A stretch of DNA of 64,000 nt from Amorphochlora amoebiformis (lineage: Eukaryota > Cercozoa > Chlorarachniophyceae). The first letter of the stretch is position 1, and every line of letters starts with the position of its first letter. The notes beneath the pieces were generated by a model. It saw only the letters and a program-made list of their open reading frames with translations, was not told where the DNA came from and searched no databases. The stretch is from assembly GCA_054601695.1 (NCBI GenBank), contig BAAHQB010000023.1, forward strand, positions 372,001 through 436,000, read 5' to 3'. A program made the translations under genes and the position numbers. This document shows, piece after piece, positions 1 through 64,000 of the stretch.

Positions 1-35904
<35,904 letters not shown>

Positions 35905-36687
35905 CTCAAGCATATCTGCTTGCCCGTGTAATGCCCAACGCAACTGGCGCACGTAGCCATTGGCTCCAGAAAACAATCACAGCTCTTCGCCTCCCCTACT
36001 GTTTCCATCAAAATAACGTAGAGCAGAAGGCAACCGGGGGCGGGGTCCCCAGCGGCAATCTCCTCGGATTTTCGCGGGAGAAGCTGGTCAAATCTATCAA
36101 GCCGAATAATTCTTGTATTAATTCGGTAGGTGGATTAGGAAGATGTGACAAGATCCTACAATTTTTTGATGAAATCACCTAACTTGGGAATATATACCGA
36201 AAAGATAAGAATCTTTCAGTGAGAATGGCGTCAGGCTGTTTGGCCTTTCTTTCCGAAGGCCCATTGGGAGCTTTATCGTCTTCTTCATCCCTGTAATCAG
36301 CATCATTTGCCCCTTATAAATCACACATCCTAATGACGTCGAGATATTGTAGGGGGAAGCTGGAGGAGCTTCTCCATGAAAGGACAGGCGAAAGAGTGAT
36401 TGGAAAGAAAAAGTCGCTCCGGAATTTCGCGGGGGCCTTAGTACCCCAAGTCTAAATGGATTCTGAGTCAATTGGGTAGCCCAACTCACTCTCCATTCCT
36501 CTCACCACTCAGCCTTTTCCGACCAATATCCAGTGTTTTCTGTATCATCGGTGAAAAGCTTTTGAAATGAATGACTTTTTGTGTGCAAATGTGTGATGTA
36601 GTGACCTTGGGACTCAAGTTGGGAGGCCAAGTGGAAGTCGTCTTCACACGATTGTAATATCATACACTCAATATCGCCAACCTGCAT
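35905..36687 (-). CDS. Probable gene with paired cysteines, three exons, 3' end not found
   Basis: Complement exons 36506-36687, 36198-36290 and 35905-36111 join in phase (2, then 2) and give about 160 residues. The first starts with ATG and is open for 60 codons. The second is acidic then basic (DEEDDKAPNGPSERKAK). The third is hydrophobic, then cysteine-rich: C-D-C, then C-A-S-C, then I-C-L-R-C, a spacing that could bind zinc. The last donor (GTGTTA) leads into the CT-repeat strand, which I take as intron. No family recognised. The complementary strand of the third exon is also open (35931-36126 on plus, with an ATG and a GTAGGT donor), so a plus-strand exon remains possible. I prefer minus because three exons agree in phase. 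Confidence 0.5.
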
Positions 36688-36979
36688 CTATGTTCACACG
36701 CAGATATATCATGCTGTACTTGCGTACACGTGTCTTCGAGCTGACAAAGATTGCATCATATTTGACATGAGATCAATGCCATGAACAGTAATTCAGACTA
36801 TCGGTCTACGATGTTCCCTGAAGAGATTAGTAATTAGTGTGTGCACTGGTTCAACAGTGCATCAGCCGAAAAAAATGTATCCTATGAAAGATCGATAGCT
36901 ACACTTTCAAAAACTACCCTTTCAGTGGGGCACAATATATTTGTTCTGCACCCGAAATTAACCTGAAATATCTCCCCAG

Positions 36980-37252
36980 GACCAGAGTGTGAGCAATGTT
37001 TCTCTCGAGCGCAAAGGCAGCCGTAGCTCACGAGTACCCTCTAAACCCTTTCCAAGATCCTCCCAAGGCACTTATCCTCGAGGCCGGGGGGTGAGAGGCT
37101 TCGGAGGGCGAAAGGTGACCTATTCACCACTATACACTCAAATGAACCGTAGTGCCATATACGCTCTAACCGAACTAGTATCAAGTAGTGCCATATACAG
37201 TCTAACTAAACTGGTATCAGGTAGTGCCAAATACGGCCTAACCTGTAACTAA
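36980..37252 (+). CDS. Open reading frame with 12-residue tandem repeat, terminal or internal exon
   Basis: Open from a CTCCCCAG acceptor to TAA (91 codons with stop). The first half is Ser/Arg/Gly-rich (KGSRSSRVPSKPF, PRGRGVRGFGG); the second half contains three copies of a 12-residue unit of the type SAIYALTELVSS, coded by a 36-bp tandem repeat at 37151-37252. A donor (GTGAGA) at about 37088 could splice the Ser/Arg-rich half to the next plus-strand candidate at 38382-38455 in phase. No upstream start exon was found. Because 36 is a multiple of three, the repeat is open on the minus strand too, so coding status is uncertain. Confidence 0.35.
   Translation, partial: DQSVSNVSLERKGSRSSRVPSKPFPRSSQGTYPRGRGVRGFGGRKVTYSPLYTQMNRSAIYALTELVSSSAIYSLTKLVSGSAKYGLTCN
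37151..37252. repeat. 36-bp tandem repeat, about three units
   Basis: Units begin AGTGCCATATAC at 37151, 37187 and AGTGCCAAATAC at 37223. The second and third differ from the first at a handful of positions. Confidence 0.9.
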
Positions 37253-37396
37253 ACTTTACACTCCAAGCAAAGTAATATATGTATGCCTGTACGTGTCTCT
37301 ATATGTACATGGATGCATTCTTATAATTATATCTGTGCATATATTATACTTTATACATACAGTTATGTAATTACTTATGCATAAATAGCATATTAT

Positions 37397-37440
<44 letters not shown>

Positions 37441-37477
<37 letters not shown>
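37441..37477. repeat. (ATA)n trinucleotide repeat
   Basis: About twelve perfect ATA units between (TA)n blocks. Confidence 0.95.
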
Positions 37478-37480
<3 letters not shown>

Positions 37481-37501
37481 TATAGTTTATATCAAATTAT
37501 C

Positions 37502-37596
<95 letters not shown>

Positions 37597-37744
37597 GACA
37601 GGTAAATATGTGTACCTGTTATATTAAAGATGTCTTCACAAACAGCCAAAAATAAATTGATGAACTTACATTATTTATTCATCCTCAAGATAAAATTTGA
37701 TGGACATATTTGTACTATCATATGAATATACTAAATATATATAT

Positions 37745-37834
<90 letters not shown>

Positions 37835-37842
37835 TATATATG

Positions 37843-37940
<98 letters not shown>

Positions 37941-37994
37941 CAATATATATATATCTAGAAACATATATCACACAAACACACAAACACACACATC

Positions 37995-38041
<47 letters not shown>

Positions 38042-38048
38042 TGTATAA

Positions 38049-38099
<51 letters not shown>

Positions 38100-38153
38100 T
38101 TATATTCTTATGTATATATATATATATATATATATGTATAATGTATATATCTA

Positions 38154-38237
<84 letters not shown>

Positions 38238-38355
38238 TATACTTACAATACAAATCTCATATACAAATACTTCAACATAGTATTTCAATACATATTGGCA
38301 TCATATAGCTAGGTGTGCGAACGCATTAAGAAGTAATTTACCGAAGTTCACTGAC

Positions 38356-38450
38356 CTCCTGTGATTAACCAGTCGTTTCGGAGGTCTTCGCCGACCCTAG
38401 AAAAGGCCGGCAAGTTTAGGATAGGCGGGGGAAGCCCGAGCTCACCACAG
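38356..38450 (-). CDS. Exon-like frame of unknown gene, open with splice sites on both strands
   Basis: On the minus strand, a TTAG acceptor and a GTCAGT donor bound 31 codons reading GELGLPPPILNLPAF then SRVGEDLRNDWLITG, which looks protein-like. On the plus strand, AACCAG and GTACAT bound an equally open Ser/Arg-rich frame (about 38382-38455) whose phase fits the plus-strand candidate exon at 36980. Only one is likely to be used. No family recognised for either. Confidence 0.35.
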
Positions 38451-62226
<23,776 letters not shown>

Positions 62227-62227
62227 G

Positions 62228-62284
<57 letters not shown>

Positions 62285-62331
62285 GTGTGTAGTAGAAATA
62301 CATATTAATATGTATGTATGCATATGTATAC

Positions 62332-62376
<45 letters not shown>

Positions 62377-62438
62377 AATACATATATATATATATATATA
62401 TATATGCATGTATATGTATACATTAATATATCTATATA

Positions 62439-62471
<33 letters not shown>

Positions 62472-62544
62472 GCATGTGTGTGTGTGCGTACATGTGCATG
62501 TGTTACGTGTGCGTTGTGTGTGAGCATACATGCTTGTACATCAC

Positions 62545-62601
<57 letters not shown>

Positions 62602-62609
62602 CATATACA

Positions 62610-62992
62610 ACTTAGCTCTAACCCTAGCCTCTCTATGCTTAACTCTAACCCTAACCTAATACGCATTTTCGCTTAACTCCTTTCACCGTCTCTGGCATTA
62701 ACCCTAACATTAACCGTAATGTTAGGGTTAGGGTTAGGGTTGGAACTTGAACCAGAAGAACCTTAGTCCTAACCCGAACCCTAACCCTAACCATAGCCTT
62801 AACCCTAACCTGAATGCTAACCCTAACGCGAACCCTTACCTTAATCCTAACCCAAACCCGAAACCTAACCTAGTCTTAACTCTAACCATAACCTCAACGA
62901 TATCCCGAACCCTAACGATAATCCTAACAAGTATGCGTTAGGGTTGGTTTTTGGTATGGGTTAGGGTTAGGGTTGGGGTTAGGTTCGGATTT
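62610..62992. repeat. Telomere-like array with strand switches
   Basis: CCCTAA-type units, then TTAGGG units at about 62721-62750, then CCCTAA-type again to about 62930, then TTAGGG again to 62992. A perfect 14-bp inverted repeat marks the first switch (see 62699-62730). Confidence 0.92.
62699..62730. repeat. Perfect palindrome at a head-to-head telomere-repeat junction
   Basis: Left arm TAACCCTAACATTA (62699-62712), loop ACCG, right arm TAATGTTAGGGTTA (62717-62730), complementary over all 14 bp. Confidence 0.95.
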
Positions 62993-63061
<69 letters not shown>

Positions 63062-63084
63062 CATACACATATATATATAAAAAA

Positions 63085-63130
<46 letters not shown>

Positions 63131-63327
63131 CATAACATGTGGCATGCATATATATATTTATATATATGACATGGAGACACATACACATGTACACATACAT
63201 ATACATATAACATATATGTATATATATATGTATATATATATATACATATATATTCATATGTAAATACATAAGACAAGTGTGTATGTATGTGTATCATAGT
63301 GTACATTAGTACATTGTTATTATTACA

Positions 63328-63862
<535 letters not shown>

Positions 63863-64000
63863 ATACATATATATATATATATATATATACATACATACAC
63901 ATATACATATATATATATATATTATATTATGTATACATATACATATATATATACGTGTAAGTATGTATTTAATTATATATTTATCATGAAATTAACACAA

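Noticed and set aside
62610-62992. True chromosome end
   Set aside because: The array is degenerate, switches strand, and unique and (CT)n DNA continues beyond it to the end of the window.

Overview
The window looks like nuclear DNA of a eukaryote, most likely a protist with intron-rich genes. The evidence is three long multi-exon genes with GT-AG introns, two broadly conserved eukaryotic proteins, and many degenerate TTAGGG-type repeats. The lineage cannot be fixed from the sequence. Most of the 64 kb is (TA)n microsatellite with (CA/GT)n edges. These arrays lie in introns and intergenic DNA and are absent from every exon I could reconstruct. I built exons by hand from open frame, splice dinucleotides, reading-phase agreement and remembered family motifs. 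No alignment was run.

Layout: 919-3392 (+) is the 3' part of a coiled-coil protein gene. 3393-5480 is a convergent intergenic region with a 13-bp minisatellite and many CTAG sites. 5481-17407 (-) is a complete gene for NSF/Sec18, the AAA+ ATPase that disassembles SNARE complexes, in 28 exons. 17408-19214 is the divergent interval between NSF and the next gene and may carry a 5' exon. 19215-33881 (+) is a complete PUS3/Deg1-type tRNA pseudouridine synthase in 20 exons. 33882-35904 is intergenic. 35905-36687 (-) is a probable short gene with paired cysteines, family unknown. 36980-41606 is ambiguous, with exon-like frames on both strands.

41607-62226 (+) is a phase-consistent gene of about 30 exons for a multi-pass membrane protein with about seven predicted transmembrane segments, which I could not assign to a family. 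It is the best candidate for something undescribed. 62227-64000 holds telomere-like DNA, (TA)n and a long (CT)n tract.

The genes do not form a pathway: NSF acts in membrane fusion, PUS3 in tRNA modification, and the other two are unassigned. The most striking property is structural. Introns have grown by (TA)n expansion and by tandem duplication of short segments, sometimes copying exon edges, and degenerate telomere-like arrays sit inside introns of NSF, PUS3 and the membrane-protein gene.
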